Shown: positions 1 to 9,950, numbered from the stretch's first letter. The stretch is DNA of 64,000 bases from Spirosoma lacussanchae (GCF_005870035.1 NZ_SWJG01000008.1:1-64000); one strand, 5' to 3'. The notes: generated by a model from the letters alone, not told the origin. Numbers and translations: made by a program.

Positions 1-1
1 A

Positions 2-76
2 AAGATTTGCGAGCTGTTAGCTATTAGTAAGCCCACGCTGTATGCCTACATACGTGCCAGCCAGAAAGCTAGCTGA
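2..76 (+). CDS. Serine recombinase (resolvase), C-terminal fragment at window edge
   Basis: Reading from base 2, 24 codons are open to a TGA stop at 74-76. The peptide contains ICELLAISKPTLYAYIR, which matches the C-terminal helix-turn-helix of Tn3-type resolvases and invertases (pattern IcxxLxISxxTLYxYl). The catalytic serine domain would lie left of the window. In Tn3-family elements this protein resolves the cointegrate at a res site. Its stop codon is 13 bases from the terminal repeat, so it is the last gene of the element on this side. Family assignment rests on about 20 residues, but the motif is distinctive and the terminal repeat next to it supports it. Confidence 0.72.
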   Translation, partial: KICELLAISKPTLYAYIRASQKAS

Positions 77-2039
77 TGTATGTAGGTTTCTTGATGGAAC
101 ATTTCGTACGAATGTGGGCAGCCCCCCTGTATACGTAGGGCGAGAAGTCGCTGCCCATACGGTATAAGTTGGCCACTACAAATGCTTCCCCGGCCTTGTG
201 GCGTGATGCCGTGATCTGGGCAATCCAGGCTTCTTTGGGCAGGCCCGGCAGGCGGCTGCTGAGGTTAGTCCAGGTTTTTCCCCCATCCTGCGTAAGCTGA
301 ACATTTCCATCGTCGGTACCAACCCAGATAACCCCCGCTTTCAGCGGGCTGGGTGCAATGGTCAGAATGGTATTGTGGTTCTCGGCCTGGGTAGCATCGA
401 CGGTTAACCCACCGCTATCGTCCTGTTTCTGGTGCGCCGGATCGTTCAGGGTCAGGTCGGGCGAAACGGTTTCCCAGGTCATGCCTTTATCGGTTGACTT
501 GTGGAGAAACTGACTGCCTGCGTAAATCGTCTTTTTATCGACAGGATCCAGCGCAAAGCCGGTATTCCAGTTGAACCGAAGCCGGGTATTCATGTCACTG
601 ATAATAGGTTTTACGAAAGCGGCCCCCCCGGTTTTCTTGTCATACCGGATGATATTCCCCCCCTGTGACATCGCGTACCCGTACCGGGAGTCCTCGCCAT
701 CGGGGATCACATCGAACCCATCGGCCAGAATCAACGCCTGCCAATGGCTGTTTCGGATACCGCCCGTCTGGAAGGTATAGGCAGGCCCAGTCCAGGAGCC
801 GTTGTCCTGTAATCCACCATAAATGTTGTAAGGGACTTCGTTATCAACATTTACGTGGTAAAACTGACCGACCGGAATGGCCTCCGGATTGGTCCATGAT
901 TTGCCGTGGTCGCGGCTGATGGCCAGGCCGCCGTCATTGCCCTCGATGATTATATCCGGATTGGTGGGATGAATCCAGAAGGCATGGTGGTCAGAATGGA
1001 CCTGATCGGGAGTAGCCAGCACGGTAAACGTTTTGCCACCATCTTCACTGACCGACAGCGGGGCACTCAGTTTATAAATACGCGTTTCGACCAGTGGGTC
1101 GACGTAAATTTCGTTGTAATAAAACGGCCGGTCGGTCGCTACTGCGGGGTCGTCAGTAACCAGGGTCCATTTCTCACCCCCATCGTCGGAGCGGTACAGC
1201 CCGTTTTTTGGCGCTTCGACCAGCGCGTATATTTTGTTGGGTGAGCTGCGGCTGATAGCCAGGCCCAGCCGGCCGAAATCTCCCTTTGGCAACCCGTCGC
1301 TCTCGCCTTTTTTCTTCCAGGTTTTGCCCCCGTCGTAGGTGATGAACAAGCCCGAGCCGGGCCCACCCGACGTAAAATCCCAGGGCGTCCGGCGATGCTG
1401 CCACATGGCTACGATAAGCTTGCTTGGGTTTGTAGGGTCCATGACCATTTCGGCGACTCCGGACTTTTCATTGGTGTACAATACCTTCTCCCAGGACTGA
1501 CCGCCGTTCGTTGTTTTGAAAACACCCCGCTCGGGATGCTCGCCGAAGGGAAAACCGATCACCCCCGCGTAGACTACGTCGGGGTTCGTAGGGTCAATGA
1601 TCAGGCGATGGATGTTAAACGTCTTTTCTAAACCCATTGACTTCCAGGTCAGACCACCGTCAATACTTTTGAAAATGCCCCCGCCCATGTTTACCGAGTT
1701 ACGCGGGTTTCCTTCCCCAGTGCCCACCCATACCACGTTCGGATTATTTTGCTGGATAGCGATCGACCCAATGTTTAGGGTAGGCTGATCATCGAATACA
1801 GGTTTCCAGGTCCCTCCGGCATTGGTGCTTTTCCAGACGCCCCCGGAGGCTGCTCCGACGTAGATAATGTCCGGGTTACTCACTACGGCATCGATAGCCG
1901 TAATGCGCCCGCCCATAACCGCCGGGCCAACGCTTCGGGCTTTCATCTGTTTAAGGGCTGAAATAGGTACTGGCTGCGACAGCGCTACACTGAGCGGGAG
2001 TAGAGCGGTCAGGAGAATATGGGTTATTTTCTGGTTCAT
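69..2039 (-). pseudogene. Exported BNR/sortilin-like repeat protein, C-terminus cut off by transposon
   Basis: The protein has a signal peptide (residues 1 to about 21) and at least eight Asp-box-like turns of the form S-x-D-G-G-x-T-W (for example KSTNAGGTW, KSIDGGLTW, KTTNGGQSW, ITYDGGKTW), typical of VPS10/sortilin-type beta propellers. The paralogue at 10038 has 1072 residues, so about 400 residues are missing here. Similarity stops at residue 638 (YVYR); the last 18 residues are encoded by the Tn3-type repeat and resolvase DNA. It is third in a SusC-SusD operon, 20 bp after susD, which suggests a surface or periplasmic partner in substrate handling. The substrate is unknown, and BNR folds include both enzymes and binding proteins. 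The shortened propeller may still be made but probably misfolds. Confidence 0.82.
90..127. repeat. 38-bp Tn3-type terminal inverted repeat
   Basis: On the minus strand it begins at 127 with six G residues and ends at 90 with ATCAAG; the length is exactly 38, the classical Tn3-family length, with the usual GGGG start and AAG end. It aligns with a second copy at 47827-47864: after the G-rich start, 23 of 32 aligned positions agree, including blocks ACATTC and GAAATGTT. The truncated BNR gene reads into it at codon 638. Confidence 0.72.
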
Positions 2040-2059
2040 GATTGATCGGGTTAGGTTAA

Positions 2060-3511
2060 TTACTTGTAGATGGCCAGCGCATCGAAGGTGCCGGGTACCG
2101 GTTTAGGGCTGTTGGGGTTCGAGTTAAGCTCGTTCTGCGAGTAGATGAAACGCCACGGAAGCTGGGTGCCGTTGTTTGGCGTTAGCTTGATGCCGTAGGG
2201 TTCGTTACGAGTACGGCGCTCATCGTTCCAGCCAATATGCTGGCCGTAAAAAGACACGTACCGCTCCTGCAGAATTTCACGCAGCAGGGCGTTGTCGGCG
2301 CTGATGTTGTCTTTATTCTCGATGCCACCCGCGGCAAAATCGGCTGCCACGAAGGGGTCATATTTATAGTTTCCTGTTGTCAGGTAGGTTGAGTTGATAT
2401 AGCCGCCGGTGTTTAAAAACGCCCGGTAGCGGTTCAGGTGGTCGAGCGCCACCGTAAACCCTTTGCCCGACCGCAACGCCATTTCGGCCAGCGTCAGTAT
2501 ATTCTCCTGATACGTAATCATTGGGAAGCTGGCACTCCGGGCAAAAAAACCGCTGGCCGTAGCCGTACTGGATGTGTTTGGCTCAATACGCCCGGGGGTG
2601 TTGACACCGTTTTCGAGGTAATAGAACCGGAAACGGGCCGTTTCCACCGTTTTGGCATGGCCCCGATACGCAGTGCTTGTGGGATTGAGCAGGCCCACAT
2701 TATAGGCACCAACGGCAAAGATGTCGCCCAGCCGCTGGTTCGTCAGAAACGAGAAATAATGATTTTCGTTGACGCTGGTCGTAATTCCGTGCGGAGCATA
2801 GAGCGAGTTGGCAAAGACGCTGATGCCATTCTGAGCGGCCGTATAGGCGGCTTCGTATTGTTTGGTATCAGTGAGCAGTCGGGCCTTCAGGGTGTACGCC
2901 ACCTGTTTCCATTTGGTAGCATCGCCCCCGAAGTGGATATCCTCGGCGCCTACGGTGCCGACACCCGCGTCCAGATCGGCAATTGCTTCATCGACGAGCG
3001 TAAGTAGTTTTGTATAGACTTCGGCCTGCGGCTGAAACTTCGGATTCGGGAATTTGATAATATCGCCTGCTTCGTCGTACGGGATGTCGCCCCAGAGTTC
3101 CGTGCCCGTTGCCAGGGCGTTGGCCCGTAAAATTTTGGTGATTCCGATCATGCGTCGGTTACCCAGTTCGCCCGCTTTTTGAATGGCAATCAGCGCGTTG
3201 GCGTTGGTAGCCTGAAACACCAGGTTCCAGTCGGCGTCGTATACCCCGGCGCTGACGTTATAATTAAAGTAGTCTTTCCACTGTCGGTCGGCGCCGGTGG
3301 TATAGCCGCTCCAGATGGTTGTTAAGCGGCTGGCCATGCCCTCCTGGGTGGCAATGTTGGCTAGCTGGGTGCCGGTGAAAACGAGCGAGGCAGGAGCACT
3401 GGTCGGATTGTTGGGATCAACGTTCAGCCCATCGACAATAGACTGGCAGGAGACGAACAGCAAAAAAAAGAACAGGCTAAACGTGGAAAGTAGTTTATAG
3501 ATTCGGTTCAT
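2060..3511 (-). CDS. SusD/RagB-family lipoprotein (SusD_2 type)
   Basis: A surface glycan- or nutrient-binding lipoprotein of 483 residues that caps a SusC porin. A hydrophobic signal ends in LLFVSC, so Cys22 is the likely lipidation site. The N-terminal stretch with VDPNNPTSAPASLVFTGTQLANI and the C-terminal WNDERRTRNEPYGIKL are typical of the shorter SusD_2 branch (usual length about 480-530), which often serves peptide or mixed substrates rather than starch. It lies 69 bp after the susC gene and 20 bp before the BNR gene on the same strand, so the three form one operon. The substrate cannot be told from the sequence. Confidence 0.9.
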   Translation of the reverse strand: MNRIYKLLSTFSLFFFLLFVSCQSIVDGLNVDPNNPTSAPASLVFTGTQLANIATQEGMASRLTTIWSGYTTGADRQWKDYFNYNVSAGVYDADWNLVFQATNANALIAIQKAGELGNRRMIGITKILRANALATGTELWGDIPYDEAGDIIKFPNPKFQPQAEVYTKLLTLVDEAIADLDAGVGTVGAEDIHFGGDATKWKQVAYTLKARLLTDTKQYEAAYTAAQNGISVFANSLYAPHGITTSVNENHYFSFLTNQRLGDIFAVGAYNVGLLNPTSTAYRGHAKTVETARFRFYYLENGVNTPGRIEPNTSSTATASGFFARSASFPMITYQENILTLAEMALRSGKGFTVALDHLNRYRAFLNTGGYINSTYLTTGNYKYDPFVAADFAAGGIENKDNISADNALLREILQERYVSFYGQHIGWNDERRTRNEPYGIKLTPNNGTQLPWRFIYSQNELNSNPNSPKPVPGTFDALAIYK

Positions 3512-3580
3512 GATCGTCCTGAGTTAAGATGACAGGGAGGAAAAAAGACGCAGCGGCTGTATGCGATTCTTTCTTTCAGC

Positions 3581-6500
3581 CTAGTAATTGATCTTGATGC
3601 TGAACAGCAATGACTTGGTGTTCGGGCTGTTGAAGTAATCCTGGCCCCGCGAATTGCCCGTACCGTTTAGTCCGGTTTCGGGGTCGATCCCGACCACATT
3701 CGTCCACAGAATGGGGTTACGGCCGGTCAGGGTAAAGTTGATCGACTGCAGCCGGGTCTTCTGGCGGAAACTGGCCGAGTTGAGCGAATAGCCGACTGAG
3801 ACTTCGCGCAGGCGGGTCCAGCTGCCGTCGGAGATAAACTGCTCAACCAGCGTGCTGAAGCCGCCCCCGATCGAGGTGTAGTAGCTTTCGTCCAGCAGTA
3901 CCGGTCCAGCACCAAAATCCTTGATAGCACCCCGAACCGTTGTGCCAGCAGCGATGGTTCTGCCTGCATAATTTTTGAGCGGCTGCCCCAGCGTTACGTC
4001 ATACCCAACGTCCTGATGGGTACCGAAATGGTACATCACCCCTCGCGTGCCGTTGTAGAAGTCGCCACCCTGCGAGGTTTCGAACAGGACGTTTAGTGAT
4101 ACTCCTTTGAAAGAGAGGTTGGTGCCGAAGCCACCGCGCCAGTCGGGATTCGGGTCGCCCAGCACCCCAAACGAGGAGGCAATCTGTGGGAATCCGTTGG
4201 CGTTGAGGACGAGAGCACCCGCTTCGTTGCGCTGGTATACGCCACCGTAGAGCGATGACATGGCGTAGCCCACCTTGGCAACGGTACTGGCCGTGCTGCT
4301 GAAACCACCCAGGGTGATATTATCCGTACCAGCCAGGTCGAGCACCCGGTTTCTGTTCCGGCTCAGGTTGGTAAACAGGTTCCAGTTGAACGAGCCACGG
4401 CTCATGACATTGTAGTTCAGCTCCAGCTCCAACCCTTTGTTTTCCATGGTACCGGCATTGGTGTATTTCTGGGTAAATCCGGTCGAGCCAGCCGTGGCTA
4501 CGTCGAGGAGCAGGTCTACAATTTTGTTTTGATAGTAAGTAAATCCGACCGACAGCTTGTCGTTCATAAACCGCAGATCGGTCCCCACTTCATACTCCGT
4601 TTTTCGCTCCGGACGCAGATTTGGATCGCCCTGCCGGTTGCTCTGAACAAAGGCGCCATTTCCGTAGCCGGTGCCGCTAACCGGACCTCCCCAGCTCCCG
4701 AACGAAGCGTTGACGAAGGTAGTCGTGTTTCGGTAGGCGTCAGGCTGCACCCCAACCGTACCGTATGAAGCCCGCAGTTTGCCGAACGACAGAAACTTGT
4801 TGCTGCTCAGAAGAGGTAGCTTGGTAAATTGCCACGCTACATCGGCCGACGGGTAATAGAACGTCGACTGCGATTCGCTGCCGAACGTAGAACCAGCCTC
4901 ACCCGCCAGCGAGGCATTGACAAATAACTGATCGAAGAAACCCAGGTTCAGCGACGAGTAGGCCCGGGCCGTTCGGCGGTGCGTTCTGGTATTATAAGGC
5001 ACCCGGTTGGCAGCCAGTGCGTTGGTAAAGTTGGGTGGCGCATCGGGAATGATAAAGGTATTCAGCGTTCCGCCCAGACTCAGGTATTTCCGGTCGTTGA
5101 TATTAAAGCCGAGGATCAATGTGCTGGTAATGTTTTTCCCGAAGTCCCTGAACACGCGGCCGATGACATCCATGTTCATCTCTGTCTCTTTCAGCATCTG
5201 TTGTTCAAAGCTTCCCAACCCGCTGTTGACGGCTGATGAAACCGGAGAATTAGTGATACGCAGATCGGTATAACTATCCAGCCCGCCCCGGGCGGTAATG
5301 TCGAACCAGCTGGCCGGGGTGATCAACAGCTCGGAGCTAAGTATGAACCGGTCTACCTCGGTGGTGTTGGTCATCTCGTTGATGGCCCACAACGGGTCAT
5401 TGTATACCGGGTTGGCGGATGCACCCAGGTAATTTCGGAACGAACGCTGGCGGTTCGGGATTGGGCTGGCGGTGGGTGATGCGAAATAGTTTCCCTTATA
5501 GCCGCGGTTGTCGTAATCGGGGGGTGTTCGCAGCATACCGATGTAGAGCCCGGCAACACTGTTGCTGCGCTGTACCCGGTTGGAGGTTGTTCGGGCGTAG
5601 GTGGCATTGGTAGTCGCCTTAAATAGGTTGTTGAATCGCCGTTCGGTATTGAATCGAACCGTCGTGCGTTTATAGTCGCTCTGCCCGTTCAGAATCCCCT
5701 GCTGACGCAGATCGCCGACGCTCAGGTAGAAGTTGCCCTTATCGTTGCCCCCACTAATGCTTAGGTTATTGTCGATGTAGGTACCCGTCCGGAAGACCTG
5801 ATCCCGCCGAACATCGTTGAATGTCTCCCGGGAGTTTTTACGGATGATCGGGTAAAATATCTGACCGTTATCCGCTTCAAACCGGGGTCCGTTCTGGTTG
5901 ACCTCATCCGCTGCACCCGACCGGTCAGCAATCCGGTCACCCCAGGTAAACGAACCAGTTGGGCTGTAAACCCCGCCTGCTCCCTGGCCGTAGGTGCTCT
6001 GCATCGGGTGTAACAGGTTGGGCTGGTCAAACGACACGGCTGAGGTGAGTGCAATGTTTACTTTATCGGTATTCGCGCCTTTTTTGGTCGTGATGACGAT
6101 CACCCCGTTAGCCGCTCTGGACCCCCACAGGGCCGCTGCCGATGCTCCTTTCAGGATCTGCATAGAAGCGATATCATTCGGGTTGATGTCGTTCAGGCGC
6201 GATTGCTGGGAGACCCCGGCTACCCCATCGCCCAGGGTGGAGTTACTGATAGGAATACCGTCGACGATAACCAGCGGCTGAGTCGACCCCGTGATGGTAT
6301 TTTGCCCCCGTATCTGAATATATGAACCGGCGCCTGGATCACCGGCCGACCGGGTGATCTGCACACCGGCTGCTTTACCGGCCATACCGTTGATCACCCC
6401 CGTTTCGCCGGAGCGCACGATGTCTTTCGCATCTATCTTAGCAGCCGTGGCACCCAGCTTATCGGCGTTTTCCTTGAAGCCCAGGGCGCTTACTACCACC

Positions 6501-6823
6501 TCGGAAAGGGAGGTTTCGCCGGGAATGAGTGAAACCGATATCGTGCTTTGATTACCAATGACGACTTCAGTTGTTTTCATGCCAATGAACGAAAAAACCA
6601 GCGTTCCGGCCGCGTGTTCAGAGGGGATCGAGAGGGAGTAATTGCCTTCGCTGTTGGTGGATGCACCAATGGTTGTGCCTTTAATGGCTACGTTGACCCC
6701 AGGTAGTGCACTATTGTCTTCGGTAGACAGAACGCGACCTTTCACCACCCGACTTTGTGCAAACACTGGACTCGATAAACACGAGATAAAAAGCAATACA
6801 AAAAGTATGAAGACTTTTTTCAT
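3581..6823 (-). CDS. SusC/RagA-family TonB-linked outer membrane transporter
   Basis: Outer membrane TonB-dependent importer. The open frame runs up to 6853, but the start at 6823 is preferred because MKKVFILFVLLFISCLSS and a cleavage site after VFAQ then make a normal signal peptide. Then come a carboxypeptidase-regulatory-like domain (VVKGRVLSTEDNSALPGVNV), the TonB-box region (SEVVVSALGF), a plug with VDGIPISN and LKGASAAALWGSRAANGVIVITTKKG, and a long beta barrel ending in FSIKINY with a terminal aromatic. At 1080 residues it has the usual family length. First gene of the operon with SusD and the BNR protein; a good promoter lies at 7150-7179, leaving a leader of about 320 nt. Confidence 0.95.
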   Translation of the reverse strand: MKKVFILFVLLFISCLSSPVFAQSRVVKGRVLSTEDNSALPGVNVAIKGTTIGASTNSEGNYSLSIPSEHAAGTLVFSFIGMKTTEVVIGNQSTISVSLIPGETSLSEVVVSALGFKENADKLGATAAKIDAKDIVRSGETGVINGMAGKAAGVQITRSAGDPGAGSYIQIRGQNTITGSTQPLVIVDGIPISNSTLGDGVAGVSQQSRLNDINPNDIASMQILKGASAAALWGSRAANGVIVITTKKGANTDKVNIALTSAVSFDQPNLLHPMQSTYGQGAGGVYSPTGSFTWGDRIADRSGAADEVNQNGPRFEADNGQIFYPIIRKNSRETFNDVRRDQVFRTGTYIDNNLSISGGNDKGNFYLSVGDLRQQGILNGQSDYKRTTVRFNTERRFNNLFKATTNATYARTTSNRVQRSNSVAGLYIGMLRTPPDYDNRGYKGNYFASPTASPIPNRQRSFRNYLGASANPVYNDPLWAINEMTNTTEVDRFILSSELLITPASWFDITARGGLDSYTDLRITNSPVSSAVNSGLGSFEQQMLKETEMNMDVIGRVFRDFGKNITSTLILGFNINDRKYLSLGGTLNTFIIPDAPPNFTNALAANRVPYNTRTHRRTARAYSSLNLGFFDQLFVNASLAGEAGSTFGSESQSTFYYPSADVAWQFTKLPLLSSNKFLSFGKLRASYGTVGVQPDAYRNTTTFVNASFGSWGGPVSGTGYGNGAFVQSNRQGDPNLRPERKTEYEVGTDLRFMNDKLSVGFTYYQNKIVDLLLDVATAGSTGFTQKYTNAGTMENKGLELELNYNVMSRGSFNWNLFTNLSRNRNRVLDLAGTDNITLGGFSSTASTVAKVGYAMSSLYGGVYQRNEAGALVLNANGFPQIASSFGVLGDPNPDWRGGFGTNLSFKGVSLNVLFETSQGGDFYNGTRGVMYHFGTHQDVGYDVTLGQPLKNYAGRTIAAGTTVRGAIKDFGAGPVLLDESYYTSIGGGFSTLVEQFISDGSWTRLREVSVGYSLNSASFRQKTRLQSINFTLTGRNPILWTNVVGIDPETGLNGTGNSRGQDYFNSPNTKSLLFSIKINY

Positions 6824-7149
6824 CGTAGAACAGGAGTTATAAGGTTGATTCAATGAAAGCAGGAAATTTCAGAGCGGGCCCAGTTGGGCCGGATAAAGGG
6901 CATACAGCCCTGTCCGAGCCTGTCGGGCTCGGTGGCAGTTAAAAAAACGTGACGTAAAAGCAGACCAATCCCCGACCCCAATCGGCAGCGCGTGTGGGGT
7001 TTTTGTCACACACCAACCGGGCTAACAGCCCAACGGGTTAGTGGTGAGAAGGGGTAATCGAGTGGAAATTAGAGTTTTGCTTTCTTCAGTGCGGCTAGAA
7101 TAAAGCAACTGTCGTAAAAGGTGAAAGACTTATTCGATTAACAGTGTGT
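6824..7149 (-). other. Long 5' leader of the susC operon with inverted repeats
   Basis: No gene is seen in this stretch between the promoter at 7150-7179 and the susC start. It contains a perfect 7-bp hairpin (6914-6920 with 6926-6932, CCGAGCC/GGCTCGG, 5-nt loop) and a smaller GGGCT/AGCCC hairpin near 7018-7032. Neither is followed by a T run on the minus strand, so they are not obvious terminators. Upstream of the promoter, 7180-7443 is AT-rich and shows no gene. Confidence 0.45.
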
Positions 7150-7179
7150 CAAATATACTGTTCCCTGTAGGCTTGTCAA
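7150..7179 (-). promoter_or_regulatory. Bacteroidetes-type promoter of the susC operon
   Basis: On the minus strand TTG (7179-7177, in the context TTGAC) is followed by 19 bp and then TATATTTG (7157-7150), matching the known Bacteroidetes consensus TTG-N19-21-TAnnTTTG. Transcription would start near 7143. Confidence 0.65.
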
Positions 7180-7443
7180 GTGCTTACGGTCTTTAATTTG
7201 TTTTTAATGTCAAAATACTATATTTTATACTATTTAATTCGGCATTAATTAAAATATAATTCTATAATATTCAACTTACGCAAAATATAGTATTGTGCAT
7301 ATTGACCTAGGTTCAGGTTTTGGTGACCCTACTCATACAGGGAGTACGCGTACACTAGAAGCCACCCGGAATTTGTCAGGGATTTCAAAAATTCGGGGTG
7401 GTTGTGGTACAAATGGCCTAAGAGCTGGTGTGCGGCATGCCGG

Positions 7444-9849
7444 TTAGAACCTGCCTCTCAGCGAGATTATCAGGTTACGTCCCGCAGCGGACATACCGGA
7501 GCTGTAGGGTCGGTAGCGCTGGTCGGTGATATTTTCGAGTCCGGCATTCACCGTCAGGTAGCGGTTGAGCCCATACTGCGCTTTCAGGTTAAGCGTATAC
7601 CAGGCTGGTGTATAAGGCTTGCCCGTTGCATCGAGGGCGTACATATAATCTTTACCGAGTTCTTCCTGGGGTAGCTCCGCATTCGACACCGCATCATTGT
7701 ATACGGCATACACTTCGAGCCGTAGTTTCCGGGTTGTATAACTCAGGCGGGTTATGCCGAACCAGGGAGCCGCATGGCGCAGAGGACTGGTCGTGCCATC
7801 GTCCAGTTCCTCGTCGCCTTTCTGATAGGTAAACTGGGACGACAGGCGAAGGCCAGCCGGTAAGCTGAACTCCAGCCCGGCCTGTACGCCATAAACCCGC
7901 GCTTTGGCTGCGTTCTGGATGGCCTGCACCTGGCTAAGTTCACCGTTATAAACGATGCTGTCCCGGCCGTTCAGCCTGAAATTGCGACGAACCAGGGCAT
8001 TGTCCAGCAAGGTATAGTACCCCGTGACATCTACTTTCAGCAAATTGCCGATCAGCTTAGCCACGCCCACTTCTGCGTTATAGGCATATTCGGCACGGAG
8101 CGATGGGTTGGGAATAACCACAGCCCCGGGCGCGGAGTCGAATACTTTGCCAATATCATCGACATTGGGCGACCGGAACCCGGTTGACAGATTGGAGCTG
8201 AGCGTCCAGGTGTCCGATGGCAGATAAACCAGTCCCAGGCTGCCCGTTAACGCGCCGTTATTCAGCCGGGCGGAGGTAAATGGAAACGGATAAAAATCGG
8301 TTTTGAACTGGGAGTTCAGCTTGAACTGGTTGTAACGCAGGCCAGATTGTAGGGTTATCTGGTCGTTCAGTTTCAGCTGGTAGGTAAGATACGCTGCGTA
8401 GGATGCCCAGTTTGACGCCGGATACCGGGGGGCACCCGCCACGGTGCTGTTCGTTTTGATGTTCAGGGTGCTGGCCGTGGAAACGACGTCGTTGTAAACG
8501 GCTTCGAGTCCATAAAATACCCGCTGCCGATCGGTGATGCGTTTATCAAAATCAAGGTTGGCCGAAATTGCCTGTACCTGCTCGCGGGTGGTTCGCTGCT
8601 GCGCGTCATTCAGATCCCGGTCGATCCGGCTTTCCTCAAAGTATTGATGGGCCAGCCGTACGGTCAGCTGATCATACACCGAATTGGATGAGGTATGATT
8701 GACCGTCAGATTGTTCATCATCCAGGTTTGGGGGCCGTATTTCCAGTCGGCCGAGCGGGGCAAACCCCGTCGATAGCGGAGTAATCGGTCGTACCGCGAG
8801 TAATCGGAAGTAGTTGAGTAATGAAAACCGTAGTTGACATCCCAGCGATCCGTTGGCCGGAAGCGTATTTTCTGCATGAGGTTGATTTGCGAATACCCGG
8901 TGGGCCGCTGAACCCGCGGGTCCGAATTAGGAACAACCCGATCTTCACCGTTCATCCGTTCGACGTATTCGGGGCGTAAATAGTCGGTCGGTCCGTGGCT
9001 GCCCATGCGTAAATCGCCAAAGGTATTGTGGGACACGCTGCTCAGCAAGGCCCATTTTTTCCAGCCGAGGCTCACATCGATATGGCCCGTCTGCTCGCTG
9101 TTGGCCGACGAATACCGCAGGGCTGCCCCTCCGGAAACGGCAGGGGTGGCGCCGGCTCCCAACTGGGGAGTCAGCGTGTAAAAGCTCATCACTCCGCCGA
9201 TGGCGTCGCTCCCGTACATGACCGACCCGGGGCCGAACAGTACTTCGGTATTGGCAATGGCGTAGGGGTCGAGTGAGATCACATTCTGGAGATTACCACT
9301 GCGAAAAATGGCCGTGTTCATCCGCACGCCGTCTACCGTAATCAGCAGCCGGTTCGTCGAAAACCCACGGATCATCGGACTGCCTCCGCCCTGCTGGCTT
9401 TTCTGAATAAAAACCTCTCCCGAAATCCCCAGCATATCGGCCGCTGTCTGCGGATTCTGAAAGGCCACATCCCGGGCTGATATACGGATAATGCGGGAAG
9501 GAACCTCCCGGCTCGACTGCCGCCACCGGTTGGCGGTTACTACAACCTGTTGTAACGAAACCGGCGAGGCCTGCAGGTACAGACTGGGACCACGTTTCGC
9601 TAACTCATCGTAACTCAGTGTCTGCGTTGGGTAGCCCAGGGTTCTGATCTCAATGGTAGAGGCTCCTTTAAAATCGGCCAGGTCAACGCGGCCCGCGGCA
9701 TCGGTAACGGCCGACGTTTTACGGTCGGTGCTGGAGAGTGTTACGCCCTCCAGTGGTAAGGAGTCAGCCTGGTCCCGTACAATAATCGTCTGTGCCTGGC
9801 CTAAGAAGGGAGCGCTAACGAGCAAACAACGAAGTAAATGGTTCCGCAT
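7444..9849 (-). CDS. TonB-dependent receptor, haemoglobin/transferrin-receptor type
   Basis: An 801-residue outer membrane importer. A short signal peptide ends near GQAQ (residue 20), then a carboxypeptidase-regulatory-like domain (about 22-95), TonB-box region (LQQVVVTANRW), plug domain with MIRGFSTNRLLITVDGVRMN and FGPGSVMYGSDAIGGVMSFYT, and a barrel ending ISLRGRF with terminal Phe. The plug sequence resembles the haemoglobin/transferrin/lactoferrin receptor group rather than SusC: there is no SusD partner and the KGASAAALYGSRA signature is absent. Likely cargo is haem or an iron chelate, but this is inferred from the family only. It is transcribed divergently from the BNR protein gene at 10038, across 188 bp. 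Confidence 0.85.
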   Translation of the reverse strand: MRNHLLRCLLVSAPFLGQAQTIIVRDQADSLPLEGVTLSSTDRKTSAVTDAAGRVDLADFKGASTIEIRTLGYPTQTLSYDELAKRGPSLYLQASPVSLQQVVVTANRWRQSSREVPSRIIRISARDVAFQNPQTAADMLGISGEVFIQKSQQGGGSPMIRGFSTNRLLITVDGVRMNTAIFRSGNLQNVISLDPYAIANTEVLFGPGSVMYGSDAIGGVMSFYTLTPQLGAGATPAVSGGAALRYSSANSEQTGHIDVSLGWKKWALLSSVSHNTFGDLRMGSHGPTDYLRPEYVERMNGEDRVVPNSDPRVQRPTGYSQINLMQKIRFRPTDRWDVNYGFHYSTTSDYSRYDRLLRYRRGLPRSADWKYGPQTWMMNNLTVNHTSSNSVYDQLTVRLAHQYFEESRIDRDLNDAQQRTTREQVQAISANLDFDKRITDRQRVFYGLEAVYNDVVSTASTLNIKTNSTVAGAPRYPASNWASYAAYLTYQLKLNDQITLQSGLRYNQFKLNSQFKTDFYPFPFTSARLNNGALTGSLGLVYLPSDTWTLSSNLSTGFRSPNVDDIGKVFDSAPGAVVIPNPSLRAEYAYNAEVGVAKLIGNLLKVDVTGYYTLLDNALVRRNFRLNGRDSIVYNGELSQVQAIQNAAKARVYGVQAGLEFSLPAGLRLSSQFTYQKGDEELDDGTTSPLRHAAPWFGITRLSYTTRKLRLEVYAVYNDAVSNAELPQEELGKDYMYALDATGKPYTPAWYTLNLKAQYGLNRYLTVNAGLENITDQRYRPYSSGMSAAGRNLIISLRGRF

Positions 9850-9942
9850 ACGCTGACCGGTCTAAGAAAGAAGTAGAGGGGACGAAGTAGGACTTAAACC
9901 AATAAAATTTGGCTTTAATTAAAAATCTCATATTGTTAACCC

Positions 9943-9950
9943 TACTTTTG
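9943..9950 (+). promoter_or_regulatory. Possible -7 element for the BNR gene
   Basis: TACTTTTG fits TAnnTTTG and lies 88 bp before the start at 10038. No TTG is found at the expected distance of 19-21 bp upstream, so support is weak. The rest of the 188-bp divergent gap is AT-rich and carries an imperfect ATACAA/TTGTAT inverted repeat just downstream (about 9957-9981). Confidence 0.3.

Larger units (their letters stand above)
1..127 (+). mobile_element. Right end of a Tn3-family transposon, continuing beyond the window
   Basis: Two signs coincide. The first 76 bases encode the helix-turn-helix tail of a serine recombinase, and 13 bases later lies a 38-bp sequence (90-127) that, read on the minus strand, starts with a G run and ends in CAAG, the form of Tn3-family terminal repeats. 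The adjoining minus-strand gene loses family similarity exactly at this repeat. The rest of the element, including any transposase, lies left of the window, so its identity and cargo cannot be seen. The base after the repeat is 128; a target duplication cannot be checked with one end only. Confidence 0.75.

Noticed and set aside
6914-6932. Hairpin in the susC leader as a terminator for the minus strand
   Set aside because: The T run lies before, not after, the stem on the minus strand; it ends no transcript that I can identify.
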